Part shown: positions 26,844-36,075 of the stretch, one piece after another
How positions within the stretch are numbered: position 1 is the first letter of the stretch
Layout of the letters: each line of letters begins with the position of its first letter
NCBI GenBank assembly: GCA_945915235.1
Contig: CAMEEX010000008.1
Location: 1-39,548, forward strand
Source of the DNA: an uncultured Clostridia bacterium
GTDB lineage: Bacteria; Bacillota; Clostridia; Lachnospirales; Lachnospiraceae
DNA: 39,548 nt
Reading direction: 5' to 3'
The notes under the pieces: model-generated
Database searches by the model: none
Seen by the model: the letters and a program-made list of their open reading frames with translations, nothing else
What the model was told of the DNA's origin: nothing
Made by a program: the position numbers and the translations under genes

Positions 26844-28112
26844 TTAATGTGCGCTCTCCTTCTCGCTGTCAAACTTGTACTTCGAACCGGTGAAGGTCTG
26901 CTCACTGTACAGCCCGTAGTACCCGCTCATAAGATATCCTACCGCGTTGCATACAAGGAAAAACGGTGCCGCCTCGTATCCGAAGAGCTCAAAAGCAATC
27001 AGCACAGAAGCCACCGGGCAGTTCGTAACACAGCAGAACATTCCTATCATTCCCACAGCCGCCGCGCAAGATGCCGGAAGCCCGATAAGCTGACCGACAA
27101 CGCAGCCGAGCGTCGCACCCACAAAGAAAGTCGGGACAATCTCGCCGCCCTTAAAGCCGCAGCCTATGGCAAGTGCCGTCAAAATCATCTTGAACAGGAA
27201 CGCCGTATACGCCGCCTCGCCCTCTATCGCGCGCTCTATGACATTCATTCCCGCGCCCATATAGTCATCTGTTCCAAGCACCACGGTTATAAGAATTATA
27301 AGCACACTTCCGGCAATAATTCTCAGATATTGATTTTTTATATACCTTTTAAAATATTTTCCCGCATTATGAAGCATCATGCAGAAGATGACGCTCACAC
27401 CCGCACAGATTATGGCAAGAAGCACCGTTCTTCCCATGTTAAGAACGGTAATCTTCGGAATTTCTTTTATAACAAAAGCCTCAGGGTTAATTCCCATGCT
27501 CGCCGAGAAATTGCTCGCCACAAGCGCTGCGAAAATACATGGCACAAGTGCCGCATAGTACATAATTCCGACCCGCACAACCTCTATCGCGAATATGGCT
27601 GCCGCCATCGGAGTCCCGAACAGTGCCGCAAACGCCGCACTCATGCCGCACATTATCATGACCTTTCTGTCCTTCTCGTCGAGATGGATTATTCTCCCGA
27701 CCAGACTTCCGAGGCTTCCGCCAAGCTGCAGTGCAGCCCCCTCGCGCCCTACCGACGCACCGAAGAAGTGGCTCACCACCGTCGAAAATATGATAAGAGG
27801 CGCAACCCTCGACGGCACATCTCCGCCCTTGTGTATCTGTGCAAGTATGAGGTTCGTGCCTCTGTCGTTCTCGTTGTGCAGCAGCCTATACGCCGTCACG
27901 ATGATTATTCCGCCCACAGGCAAAAGCAGTATCAGCCATGAGTGTGCCATTCTGAACGTCGTCACAAAGGTCATTGCCTTGGCAAATAACGTACTCACGC
28001 CGCCCGCCACAAGCCCAACAAGCACCGCAAGCGCCAGCCACTTTAACAATATAAGCAGATTTCTCCCTATCGGTCTTAATGTCTTTACCGCATATTCTAT
28101 TCGTTCACGCAT
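26844..28112 (-). CDS. CLC-family anion/proton antiporter, fluoride-type sequence
   Basis: 422 aa, about 10-12 membrane helices. The three ion-path motifs depart from chloride CLCs: RGTNLI at 84-89 where chloride types have GSGIP, GREGA at 122-126 (gating Glu124 kept, Pro replaced) and GFKGGEIVPTFF at 319-330. This set fits the CLC-F subgroup that exports fluoride, so F-/H+ exchange is likelier than Cl- transport. That assignment rests on family knowledge and not on function. No fluoride riboswitch was found upstream. The ATG has GGAG eight bases upstream. A 14-bp palindrome lies between the presumed -10 and the start. It is downstream of hipA on the same strand (86-bp gap) and is followed by the MITE-like element. 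Confidence 0.85.
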   Translation of the reverse strand: MRERIEYAVKTLRPIGRNLLILLKWLALAVLVGLVAGGVSTLFAKAMTFVTTFRMAHSWLILLLPVGGIIIVTAYRLLHNENDRGTNLILAQIHKGGDVPSRVAPLIIFSTVVSHFFGASVGREGAALQLGGSLGSLVGRIIHLDEKDRKVMIMCGMSAAFAALFGTPMAAAIFAIEVVRVGIMYYAALVPCIFAALVASNFSASMGINPEAFVIKEIPKITVLNMGRTVLLAIICAGVSVIFCMMLHNAGKYFKRYIKNQYLRIIAGSVLIILITVVLGTDDYMGAGMNVIERAIEGEAAYTAFLFKMILTALAIGCGFKGGEIVPTFFVGATLGCVVGQLIGLPASCAAAVGMIGMFCCVTNCPVASVLIAFELFGYEAAPFFLVCNAVGYLMSGYYGLYSEQTFTGSKYKFDSEKESAH

Positions 28113-28132
28113 ATTTTTTCTCCGTAATGTGT

Positions 28133-28146
28133 TATTGTATACAATA
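28133..28146. promoter_or_regulatory. 14-bp palindromic operator candidate upstream of the CLC gene
   Basis: TATTGTATACAATA, a perfect palindrome, 21 bases before the CLC start codon. On the minus strand a TAAAAT -10 with a 17-bp-spaced TTTCCA lies just upstream, so a bound repressor would sit at the transcription start. The TTGTATACAA core looks like a GntR-type half-site pair; the cognate regulator is not in the window. Confidence 0.55.
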
Positions 28147-28198
28147 CTGCCATTTTAGCACATATTTTATTGCATGGAAATATGGTGGGGAAAATATA

Positions 28199-29458
28199 TT
28201 ACTTATACTCCTCACAAGCTCTAAATGCAGGCTTCATTCTCTCAATTTCTACTCTGCTTATACCGTATTTTCCGGCTGATTTCTGCCAGTTATCCCTTAC
28301 AGTATTTTTAATATTTTCTACAAGATGTTGAGCCTTTTTCCCATCAATTCCATAATATTTTGCTGCGTTAATTGCCAATTCAAAATCAATCTCTGAATTA
28401 TCCAAATCAACATTCAATGACAAATAATCCCCATAGATATCCGGGTTCACATCATAAAGAGGCGATAGCTCCCAGCCCTCATCATTTAAAACAAATCCAT
28501 GATTTCTAAAATGGTCGTCCGTGTTAGATACAGCCATACTAAATACTATCCGTTTCCACAATTCTTCCAAATCACTTTTAGGTTTTGCACCATTTGCCCT
28601 CAAAAAAGATGCTATCTCAAGGTAGCTGCTCCCATCAGCCGCACCGGCGCCATCACTTTTTCCAAGCATTGTCATTGCTGATGAAAAATGCACCCTTTTT
28701 TCTCCAATCCTGTCAAAACGCTTTACAAGAAATGTCGTCCCCAGTCCTGAGAACTTTTCTGCCCTCGCCTCCGGTACATTCAAGCCACACATTGATGCCA
28801 ATTCATGCACAGCCATTTCCCATGCACCTGAATTAAATTCATCATGCTTTGACGGAAATTTTGCAATCCAAAGCGAACCATCAGGTGCCATAACCGTCGC
28901 TTTCGGTCTTGCGCCGCCCAACGATGAACCCGGAGCAAGCAGCTGCCTCAGCCACTTTTCTTCCAAACCGCTGTCATCATTTTCAAAAGAGTTGGAAGCC
29001 TGCTCAAGTTCTCTCAACGAAGTCCATGGTGGTGTCGCAAATTCTTTCTCATTCGATAAAAAATCCCCATTTAATTCCGTTTTAAACCGCAGTCCTCCCA
29101 TTCGCGCTTTGTCATAAACGCCTAACAAAAAATCACTTTCCAATAATTTTTTAGGTTTCTCATCTGCTTTTCTCGCCCTCAATTCCTCACGCCTTTTCAT
29201 CAAACGCCGTCCCCACCTGTCCGGGCATGAGTCTGCAAATACCCCGAAAATATTTTTGTCATCATTTATATACTGCCTGCCCTTGTACAACTGCAAATCT
29301 GGGTCCAACATCATGTTTTGTTTTTCAAGCCACTTCTGATTATATTCAAATGAATAGAACTCTTTTCCTCTGACCTGTGAAACAAATATTGTGCCTATCA
29401 GCTCGTTTTCAAAATGTAAAAAATCTGCAAAAACATATATATTTTTCTCTTTTTCCAT
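28199..29458 (-). CDS. hipA: HipA-family serine/threonine kinase toxin
   Basis: 419 aa, near the length of HipA. It has an N-terminal HipA couple domain and then the kinase core. The glycine/serine loop GSSLGGARPK lies at 177-186, where E. coli HipA carries its autophosphorylated Ser. The substrate-nucleotide segment FLVKRFDR is at 243-250, the catalytic loop SNTDDHFRNHGF at 311-322, and the metal-binding Asp336 in LSPLYDVNP. All key residues appear intact, so the kinase should be active. Known HipA targets are aminoacyl-tRNA synthetases; the target here is unknown. It follows hipB by two bases and is thus translationally linked. Its codon use is more AT-rich than the flanking genes, which suggests transfer. 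Confidence 0.9.
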   Translation of the reverse strand: MEKEKNIYVFADFLHFENELIGTIFVSQVRGKEFYSFEYNQKWLEKQNMMLDPDLQLYKGRQYINDDKNIFGVFADSCPDRWGRRLMKRREELRARKADEKPKKLLESDFLLGVYDKARMGGLRFKTELNGDFLSNEKEFATPPWTSLRELEQASNSFENDDSGLEEKWLRQLLAPGSSLGGARPKATVMAPDGSLWIAKFPSKHDEFNSGAWEMAVHELASMCGLNVPEARAEKFSGLGTTFLVKRFDRIGEKRVHFSSAMTMLGKSDGAGAADGSSYLEIASFLRANGAKPKSDLEELWKRIVFSMAVSNTDDHFRNHGFVLNDEGWELSPLYDVNPDIYGDYLSLNVDLDNSEIDFELAINAAKYYGIDGKKAQHLVENIKNTVRDNWQKSAGKYGISRVEIERMKPAFRACEEYK

Positions 29459-29461
29459 ACA

Positions 29462-29779
29462 CTATCCCCGCTTTGATACCCTCTTTCTCACCGGCAGTTC
29501 CAAATCCTGAAGCTTTCTCCCAAGCTCATCGTCCTTTGCCACAAGCAGCAAATCCTTATCCATATAGTTAAGAGCATGCAGCACAGCCGCATAGTAGCCT
29601 ATTGCTACGGAAGAAGCTCCCTTTTCAATAGATACAAGTGTTGCTCTGCTGATTCCCGCTCTCTGTGCTACCAGCTCCGCCGACAATTTTCTTCGCAGTC
29701 TCGCATATTTTATCTGCATACCCATTTGTTCAAGTATTTTCTCCGTTTCCGGCAATAATATAATTGACTTTTTCGGCAT
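29462..29779 (-). CDS. hipB: HipB-like XRE-family antitoxin
   Basis: 105 aa. A helix-turn-helix of the XRE/Cro type covers about residues 20-75: IKYARLRRKLSAELVAQRAGISRATLVSIEKG, with the recognition helix in GISRATLVSIE. The C-terminal 25 residues (LQDLELPVRKRVSKRG) are basic and probably flexible. It is encoded directly upstream of hipA and expected to bind HipA and repress the operon. GGAGATAACGAAA precedes the ATG. The promoter is flanked by a pair of 10-bp inverted repeats, suited to a dimeric HTH regulator. Confidence 0.9.
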   Translation of the reverse strand: MPKKSIILLPETEKILEQMGMQIKYARLRRKLSAELVAQRAGISRATLVSIEKGASSVAIGYYAAVLHALNYMDKDLLLVAKDDELGRKLQDLELPVRKRVSKRG

Positions 29780-29794
29780 TTTCGTTATCTCCTT

Positions 29795-29845
29795 ATGTAA
29801 ATAATATTATACAATTTAATTTATTTTGTCAAATTTTATTTACAT
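29795..29845 (-). promoter_or_regulatory. hipBA promoter flanked by operator inverted repeats
   Basis: Perfect 10-bp inverted repeats ATGTAAATAA (29795-29804) and TTATTTACAT (29836-29845) flank a minus-strand promoter with TTGACA at 29827-29832 and TATAAT at 29806-29811 (spacer 15, slightly short). The arrangement is that of an autoregulated toxin-antitoxin operon in which HipB covers the core promoter. Confidence 0.65.
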
Positions 29846-29895
29846 TATATTTATTATCTTTACAGGCAGTCACAGCAGGAAGTATCCGTCCTTAA

Positions 29896-29947
29896 TAAAA
29901 ATCCCGCAGCATTTACATCTATACAGTATGTCCATGCCGCGGGATTA
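29896..29947 (-). terminator. gdhA terminator
   Basis: Minus strand: AATCCCGCGGCAT pairs with ATGCTGCGGGATT (one mismatch) around a loop of about 21 nt, followed by TTTATT. It lies 40 bp after the gdhA stop. Confidence 0.8.
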
Positions 29948-29986
29948 TTTATAAATTATTCAATTTAATATTTTTTACTTAAAGGC

Positions 29987-31402
<1,416 letters not shown>

Positions 31403-31422
31403 TCACTTTGCTCTGTTAATGC

Positions 31423-31451
31423 ATTATACAATAAAAGTAAATCGTACGCAA
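31423..31451 (-). promoter_or_regulatory. gdhA promoter
   Basis: Minus strand: -35 TTGCGT at 31446-31451, 17-bp spacer, -10 TATAAT at 31423-31428, about 78 bases before the ATG. The leader contains an imperfect CAAAG/CTTTG dyad, but no clear attenuator. Confidence 0.75.
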
Positions 31452-31499
31452 TAAAAAAATTATTATTATTAAATAAAATGCACCATTTTGTTTACTGCT

Positions 31500-32567
31500 T
31501 CATTTTATTAAGTTTTTGATGCCATGTGCTTTCATCCATTCCGTCCACAGTTTATAATATTCAGCCTTCAGATGAACTCCGTCATAACTATAGTCGCCTA
31601 TAACACCTCCGCTGCCGTCGTCCACACACTCGTTCATGTCAAGATAAAACACATCCTCACCATTCGCGATTGCCGCTGCCGCGGTATTTCTCGCATCTAT
31701 ATTGTCGTTATTAAAGACATCACTCGCATTGGAGTACTGTGTCGTGACATGCATCATACCTATTATAAAGATGATGGCATCCGGCTGGAGCTGTCTTATC
31801 GTCGCAATATCCTCCTCATAAGCCTTTGCATACTCCTCAGGATTTTTGTCCCCGAGCTCATTTACACCTACCATCATGTATATGTGCGAATACTGTTTTT
31901 TCGCCAGCCCACTCTTTAAGTCATATGCTCCGGCACTGTCGCCATTAAATGAAAGCTTCCTGTCCATGATATCATACACAGTGGCTCCCGGCTTGTAGTA
32001 GAAATCAGCTTCCCTCAGGTCTCCGTAAAAATACAGCCCCTCCATGCGCGAGTCGCCTATAAAGCAGGCATCAGAAAAATAGTCATTGTCAACCTGCACA
32101 TATTCAAGGTCTGAGGTGAGCGCTAACGTCTCAAAATCGCTATAGTATCCTGACCTTGCATGCCTCATGCCGATTGTCACATACTCCACCTGCCCGGAAA
32201 ATTCAGGAACAGCTTCTTCAGTTTCCGAAGGCTCATCTGCTGCCGTCGCACCGGTGCCTTCCATTCCTGCGCCGGCCACACCGCTCTCGGAAATATCAGA
32301 CTTAACTGCAGCCTCCGTCATCTTCTCAGACGGTACCTCGGGCTTCACCTCCTCCGTCGCCGCCCACGCTTCATCGTCAACGGCATTGCCATTTCCGGCA
32401 TCGTTGAAATCATGGGTAAAAAGCGACACAAAAATCGGCTGTGCCCAGGATATATCATTTTTAAGCCTGCCGCTTCTCACCCCGACAAAACTGATTACAT
32501 ATATTACAACGGCTGACAAAAGCAGCATCCATGTAAAAGAACATTGTCTGATAAATTTCACTGCCAT
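31500..32567 (-). CDS. membrane-anchored SGNH/GDSL hydrolase
   Basis: 355 aa. One transmembrane helix near residues 11-30 anchors an extracytoplasmic domain. A Glu/Ala/Ser-rich linker runs from about 55 to 125. The SGNH domain has the nucleophile in FIGDSRMEG (Ser173), the oxyanion Asn236 in MMVGVNELG, and Asp329/His332 in DGVHLKAEYY, so the triad is intact. It lies 24 bp after the MBOAT gene. MBOAT plus SGNH pairs O-acylate envelope polymers or glycans: the MBOAT passes the acyl group over the membrane and the SGNH protein transfers or removes it. The polymer here is unknown. ATG at 32567 has AAAGGGGG eight bases upstream. Confidence 0.88.
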   Translation of the reverse strand: MAVKFIRQCSFTWMLLLSAVVIYVISFVGVRSGRLKNDISWAQPIFVSLFTHDFNDAGNGNAVDDEAWAATEEVKPEVPSEKMTEAAVKSDISESGVAGAGMEGTGATAADEPSETEEAVPEFSGQVEYVTIGMRHARSGYYSDFETLALTSDLEYVQVDNDYFSDACFIGDSRMEGLYFYGDLREADFYYKPGATVYDIMDRKLSFNGDSAGAYDLKSGLAKKQYSHIYMMVGVNELGDKNPEEYAKAYEEDIATIRQLQPDAIIFIIGMMHVTTQYSNASDVFNNDNIDARNTAAAAIANGEDVFYLDMNECVDDGSGGVIGDYSYDGVHLKAEYYKLWTEWMKAHGIKNLIK

Positions 32568-32591
32568 AGCCCATACCCCCTTTGATATACT

Positions 32592-33986
32592 TTAAAATCT
32601 GAAATATAAAAACGGATTGCTCTTCTGTATTGTAAGCTGATAGACGCACAGCCAGAACAGCACAACGAGCAGAATCTTTAAAAGTACATTGCTCCTGTAT
32701 TTTCTTATTAGCTTCATCGGAAGCGGTGTCGCGCAGACAACGCAGATGAGAAAAAGCCACCAATAACTTCCCAACAGACTCAAGAACTTATCCGCACCTC
32801 CAAGCGAGGCCCCCAGCGATGCCGCACCACCGAACATTCTGAGCAGGTATAGCTTTAATTCACCTAAATCAGTGATATTAAAAATAACCCACGACACCGG
32901 AATTATAAGGAGCATGTATATGTGCCCTATGATTCGGTGTTTTTTTAGAAAATCCAGATAAAAAAGTTTCTCGAGCACTATCAGCACGAAGAAAAATATT
33001 CCCCATATTATAAAATTCCATGCCGCACCGTGCCACAATCCCGTGAGGAGCCAGACAATGAAGGTATTAAAAACCATCCGTGCCCTTCCCTTTTTGCTTC
33101 CCCCAAGCGGTATATAGACATATTCGCGGAACCATCTTCCAAGAGTTATATGCCATCTTCGCCAAAACTCCGTCACAGACACAGCGCAGTACGGGTTGGA
33201 AAAATTCTCGGGAAATCTAAAGCCAAGCATATAGCCAAGCCCCATAGCCATGAGTGAGTACCCGAAAAAATCAAAATATATCTGCATCGTGTAGCCCCAC
33301 GCCCCAAGCCAGGCAGCAGCGGCATCTATTCCCATAACCCCTGCCACCATCACATCATTCCACAGTGATGCAATCCTGTTAGCGAGCATGACCTTGTAGA
33401 CAAGTCCTATTACAAACAACATCATGCCCCATTCTATATCGACAAACCGCACTCTCCTGCTTTTTAACTGAGGTCTGACCTCGTCAAAGTTGACAATCGG
33501 TCCTGCTATGAGCTGCGGAAACATGCTGATATACGCAGCGACCTCTATCACATTCCGGCACGCACTGTATTTTTTTCTATATACATCTATTATGTAGGAC
33601 ATAATCTGGAAAGTATAAAAACTTATTCCCAGAGGCAGTACAAGGTCTATTTCCAAAGCCTCCGCTCCCACCAGCCTGCATACATTCTCCATAAAGAAAT
33701 TCAGGTACTTAAAAAAGAAGAGAACTCCAAGGTCAATTCCCACCGCCAGCGTTAAAAAAAATACTGCGCCGCGTTTTCCCGGACTGTCTGATATTTTGAG
33801 TGCCAGAAAGTAGTTTATCAGTATGGACGCTATCATAAGAAATACATATACGGGTTCTCCGACTGCATAGAATACAAGACTTCCGACGACCAGCACATAA
33901 TTTCTGTACTTTGCGGGAGTTGCAAAATATGCCAGAAAAAAAATAGGTAAAAAACGAAATATAAACTCAAGACCGGAAAAAACCAT
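32592..33986 (-). CDS. MBOAT-family O-acyltransferase (DltB/AlgI-like)
   Basis: 464 aa, about 11 membrane helices. The family hallmarks are WRRWHITLGRWFREYVYIPLGGS near residues 270-292 and the catalytic histidine in LLTGLWHGAAWNFIIWG. The N-terminus MVFSGLEFIFRFLPIFF matches AlgI-type proteins. It is paired with the SGNH hydrolase just downstream as an envelope acylation module. No dlt genes (DltA, DltC) are present, so D-alanylation of teichoic acid is unlikely. The upstream region holds four 9-bp direct repeats with two-turn spacing, which suggests control by an activator. AAAGGGG lies 11 bases before the ATG. Confidence 0.93.
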   Translation of the reverse strand: MVFSGLEFIFRFLPIFFLAYFATPAKYRNYVLVVGSLVFYAVGEPVYVFLMIASILINYFLALKISDSPGKRGAVFFLTLAVGIDLGVLFFFKYLNFFMENVCRLVGAEALEIDLVLPLGISFYTFQIMSYIIDVYRKKYSACRNVIEVAAYISMFPQLIAGPIVNFDEVRPQLKSRRVRFVDIEWGMMLFVIGLVYKVMLANRIASLWNDVMVAGVMGIDAAAAWLGAWGYTMQIYFDFFGYSLMAMGLGYMLGFRFPENFSNPYCAVSVTEFWRRWHITLGRWFREYVYIPLGGSKKGRARMVFNTFIVWLLTGLWHGAAWNFIIWGIFFFVLIVLEKLFYLDFLKKHRIIGHIYMLLIIPVSWVIFNITDLGELKLYLLRMFGGAASLGASLGGADKFLSLLGSYWWLFLICVVCATPLPMKLIRKYRSNVLLKILLVVLFWLCVYQLTIQKSNPFLYFRF

Positions 33987-34067
33987 GTTTCACTGCGCCC
34001 CTTTATCCTCTTCTCTCAACCGAGCTTTCTTACTTTAATCTATGGTATCACAAATTAACAAATAATA

Positions 34068-34138
34068 TGTTACATTTGTTTTAAAGTTTGTTACATTAAA
34101 GTTAATAATTGTTACTTTTTTGTTAAGTATGTTACATT
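34068..34138 (-). promoter_or_regulatory. four direct repeats at two-helical-turn spacing upstream of the MBOAT gene
   Basis: TGTTACATT at 34068-34076, 34089-34097 and 34130-34138, and TGTTACTTT at 34110-34118 (minus-strand reading AATGTAACA). The periods are 21, 21 and 20 bp. The fourth copy is also bracketed by an 8-bp inverted repeat TTGTTAAG/CTTAACAA. Nine-bp repeats with 12-bp gaps are the classic layout for LytTR-type response regulators (AgrA, ComE); the base sequence only loosely fits that consensus. The array lies 82-152 bp upstream of the MBOAT start. Confidence 0.7.
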
Positions 34139-34188
34139 ATCGCTTAACAAATTATAATTAGGAATTTTAACGAAACTTCCTAATTATT

Positions 34189-34245
34189 TAAAAATACCCC
34201 CGTACCTCCATTCACCTGCTATGGGTGCCGAAAATACCGGGGTAT
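34189..34245 (-). terminator. sdaAA terminator
   Basis: Minus strand: ATACCCCGGTA pairs with TACGGGGGTAT (one mismatch), with an inner CACC/GGTG hairpin, followed by TTTTTA. It lies 36 bp after the sdaAA stop and insulates it from the MBOAT operon. Confidence 0.75.
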
Positions 34246-34280
34246 ATATAATATTTGTCCTGACTATTTCTATATTGCCA

Positions 34281-35171
34281 TCAGCAGTTCTCCGTGTCAG
34301 GTTTCTTTTTCTCAAGTTCCTGCATCATGCTTCTCGCACAAGGTGTCACGGCAAGTCCTCCGCTTCCCGTCTCCTTGATGCATGCAGGCATCGCAATTCC
34401 GATACTTCTCATCGCATCTATAACCTCATCAGGTACAATCCTGCTGTATACACCTGCAAGCGCCATGTCCGCCGCAGTGAGTGCACCGACTGCACCGATG
34501 GTATTTCTCTTTACGCACGGAACCTCTACAAGCCCTCCAACCGGGTCGCAGGCAAGTCCAAGAAGATTTTTGAGCGCTATCGCAGCCGCCTGAATAATCT
34601 GCTGCCCGTCAGCTCCCCTAAGGCATGCTGCCGCGCCCGCCGCCATAGCCGATGCTGAGCCTATCTCTGCCTGACAGCCTCCTGCTGCCCCTGCGAGAAA
34701 TGCCCTCTGTGCTATGACACCGCCTATTCCCGCTGCCGCTATAAGTCCCTTGGTTATATCATCCTCCGAATAACCGAACTCTTCCTCCATTGAAATCAAT
34801 ACCGCCGGAATAACACCGCAGGAGCCGGCCGTCGGTGCAGCCACAATACGCTTCATGCACGCATTCGACTCGCCCATCTTGACAGCCTTCTCGAGAACCT
34901 TCATTATAAAGCCGCCGCATATGCTTGTCCCTGACTTTCTCGCCCTCTCAAGCCTTCCGCCGTCCGTCCCGACCATTCCGCTTGCGGAACGCAGCTCACC
35001 GTCGTACACCTCGTCCGCATGCTTCATCGCAAGATACATGCCCTTCATCTGTGCAAATCCCTCGTCAAAGGTTATGCCCTGCTCCTTTATGTCATCCTCG
35101 AGAACCACCTGCCAGAAGCTCTTCCCCGACATCTTCTCCGCCTCAACAATCTCTGCCAATGATTTATACAT
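34281..35171 (-). CDS. sdaAA: L-serine dehydratase, iron-sulfur type, alpha subunit
   Basis: 296 aa. With the beta subunit it deaminates L-serine to pyruvate and ammonia using an oxygen-sensitive [4Fe-4S] cluster. Conserved segments are ERARKSGTSICGGF, VAAPTAGSCGVIPAVL, FLAGAAGGCQAEIGSASAMAAG, DPVGGLVEVPCVKRN and SGGLAVTPCAR; the cluster cysteines fall in the last three. The ATG at 35171 overlaps the end of sdaAB by 8 bp and uses a GGAGGA site inside it, so translation is coupled. A GTG one codon earlier (35174) is also possible. Confidence 0.95.
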   Translation of the reverse strand: MYKSLAEIVEAEKMSGKSFWQVVLEDDIKEQGITFDEGFAQMKGMYLAMKHADEVYDGELRSASGMVGTDGGRLERARKSGTSICGGFIMKVLEKAVKMGESNACMKRIVAAPTAGSCGVIPAVLISMEEEFGYSEDDITKGLIAAAGIGGVIAQRAFLAGAAGGCQAEIGSASAMAAGAAACLRGADGQQIIQAAAIALKNLLGLACDPVGGLVEVPCVKRNTIGAVGALTAADMALAGVYSRIVPDEVIDAMRSIGIAMPACIKETGSGGLAVTPCARSMMQELEKKKPDTENC

Positions 35172-35844
35172 CACAGTCCTCCATACCTATTTTGCTCAAA
35201 TATGTCACCTTTATAATTCCTTCCTGCCGTCTCAGCCAGTCTATCGCCTCCTGCGGTATCTCCTGGTCGCACTCCACAACCATTACCGCATATCCGCCCC
35301 TGGCGTCCCTGAAAAGCTGCATCGTGGCAATGTTGATTGACCTGTGTGCAAGAAGTGTCGTGACGCTCATCACATGTCCCGGTCTGTCCTGATTGTGAAC
35401 TACAAGTGTCGGATAATCTCCCGCAAAATTAGCGGTAAGACCATCTATCTCGCATATCTGTATCTGTCCGCCGCCGACGGAAGCCGCTACTATCTCAAGC
35501 TGTTTTCCCGTAACACCCGTGAGCCTTAGCTTCACCGAATTAGGATGTGCGTCGACAAGCTCTATCGTATGAAAAGAAAAAGCCATGCCCCTGTCGGCAG
35601 CATACTTAAAGCTGTACGGAATACGCTCATCGTCAACCTTCATTCCCAGAAGCCCTGCCACAAGCGCCCTGTCGGTTCCATGTCCCTTTCCCGTGGCGGC
35701 AAAAGAACCATGCATATATATTACTGCCTCCGCAACAGGCTCTCCGAGAAGTCTCCTCGAAATAAGCCCTATTCTCACTGCGCCGGCTGTATGCGAGCTC
35801 GACGGTCCTACCATAACCGGACCAACAATATCTATAAGAGTCAT
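35164..35844 (-). CDS. sdaAB: L-serine dehydratase, iron-sulfur type, beta subunit
   Basis: 226 aa from the chosen start. The N-terminal part with SVGPSSSHTAGAVRIG-like sequence (here IVGPVMVGPSSSHTAGAVRI) is the beta-subunit signature. The C-terminal part, from about residue 145 (TLVVHNQDRPGHVMSVTTLLAHRSINIATMQLFRD), is an ACT domain that may sense serine. ATG at 35844 has GGAG ten bases upstream; an in-frame ATG at 35856 lies in that site's place and is less likely. It is first in the sdaAB-sdaAA operon and divergent from the merR gene, with about 230 bp of AT-rich DNA between them. Confidence 0.94.
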   Translation of the reverse strand: MTLIDIVGPVMVGPSSSHTAGAVRIGLISRRLLGEPVAEAVIYMHGSFAATGKGHGTDRALVAGLLGMKVDDERIPYSFKYAADRGMAFSFHTIELVDAHPNSVKLRLTGVTGKQLEIVAASVGGGQIQICEIDGLTANFAGDYPTLVVHNQDRPGHVMSVTTLLAHRSINIATMQLFRDARGGYAVMVVECDQEIPQEAIDWLRRQEGIIKVTYLSKIGMEDCDV

Positions 35845-36015
35845 ACCTGTCTCCATTCTTTAATTTAAAATTCCATATTTTTATATATAACCTTCATATA
35901 TAATTGTTTTAATAATAACACTATGGAGAGTCACTGCACAAGCTTTTTGTTAACTTCCATGCTGTCTATTTCCTTCACAGTATAATGTCCCCTCCAAAAT
36001 TTTTTTTATTAATAA

Positions 36016-36044
36016 TAGACTTTTTCCCGATTATAATCTATAAT
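36016..36044 (+). promoter_or_regulatory. promoter of the merR gene
   Basis: -35 TAGACT at 36016-36021, 17-bp spacer, -10 TATAAT at 36039-36044, 32 bases before the chosen ATG. The normal 17-bp spacer contrasts with the 19-bp spacer of the promoter downstream of the gene. Confidence 0.65.
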
Positions 36045-36075
36045 ATAATCACTTAGTTTTTTTATGAGGAGAAAA

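Noticed and set aside
26847..27941. 364-codon open frame on the plus strand
   Set aside because: It lies fully antisense to the CLC gene, has the Arg/His/Lys-rich make-up of a reverse-frame shadow, and lacks a good ribosome site; the minus-strand frame has clear CLC motifs.
28113..28198. fluoride riboswitch before the CLC gene
   Set aside because: Looked for because of the CLC-F motifs; the conserved GG-GAUG start and the pseudoknot pairing are absent.
35940..35975. short minus-strand frame MEVNKKLVQ before sdaAB
   Set aside because: A weak AAGGAAA site precedes it, but nine codons without serine enrichment give no support for a real leader peptide.
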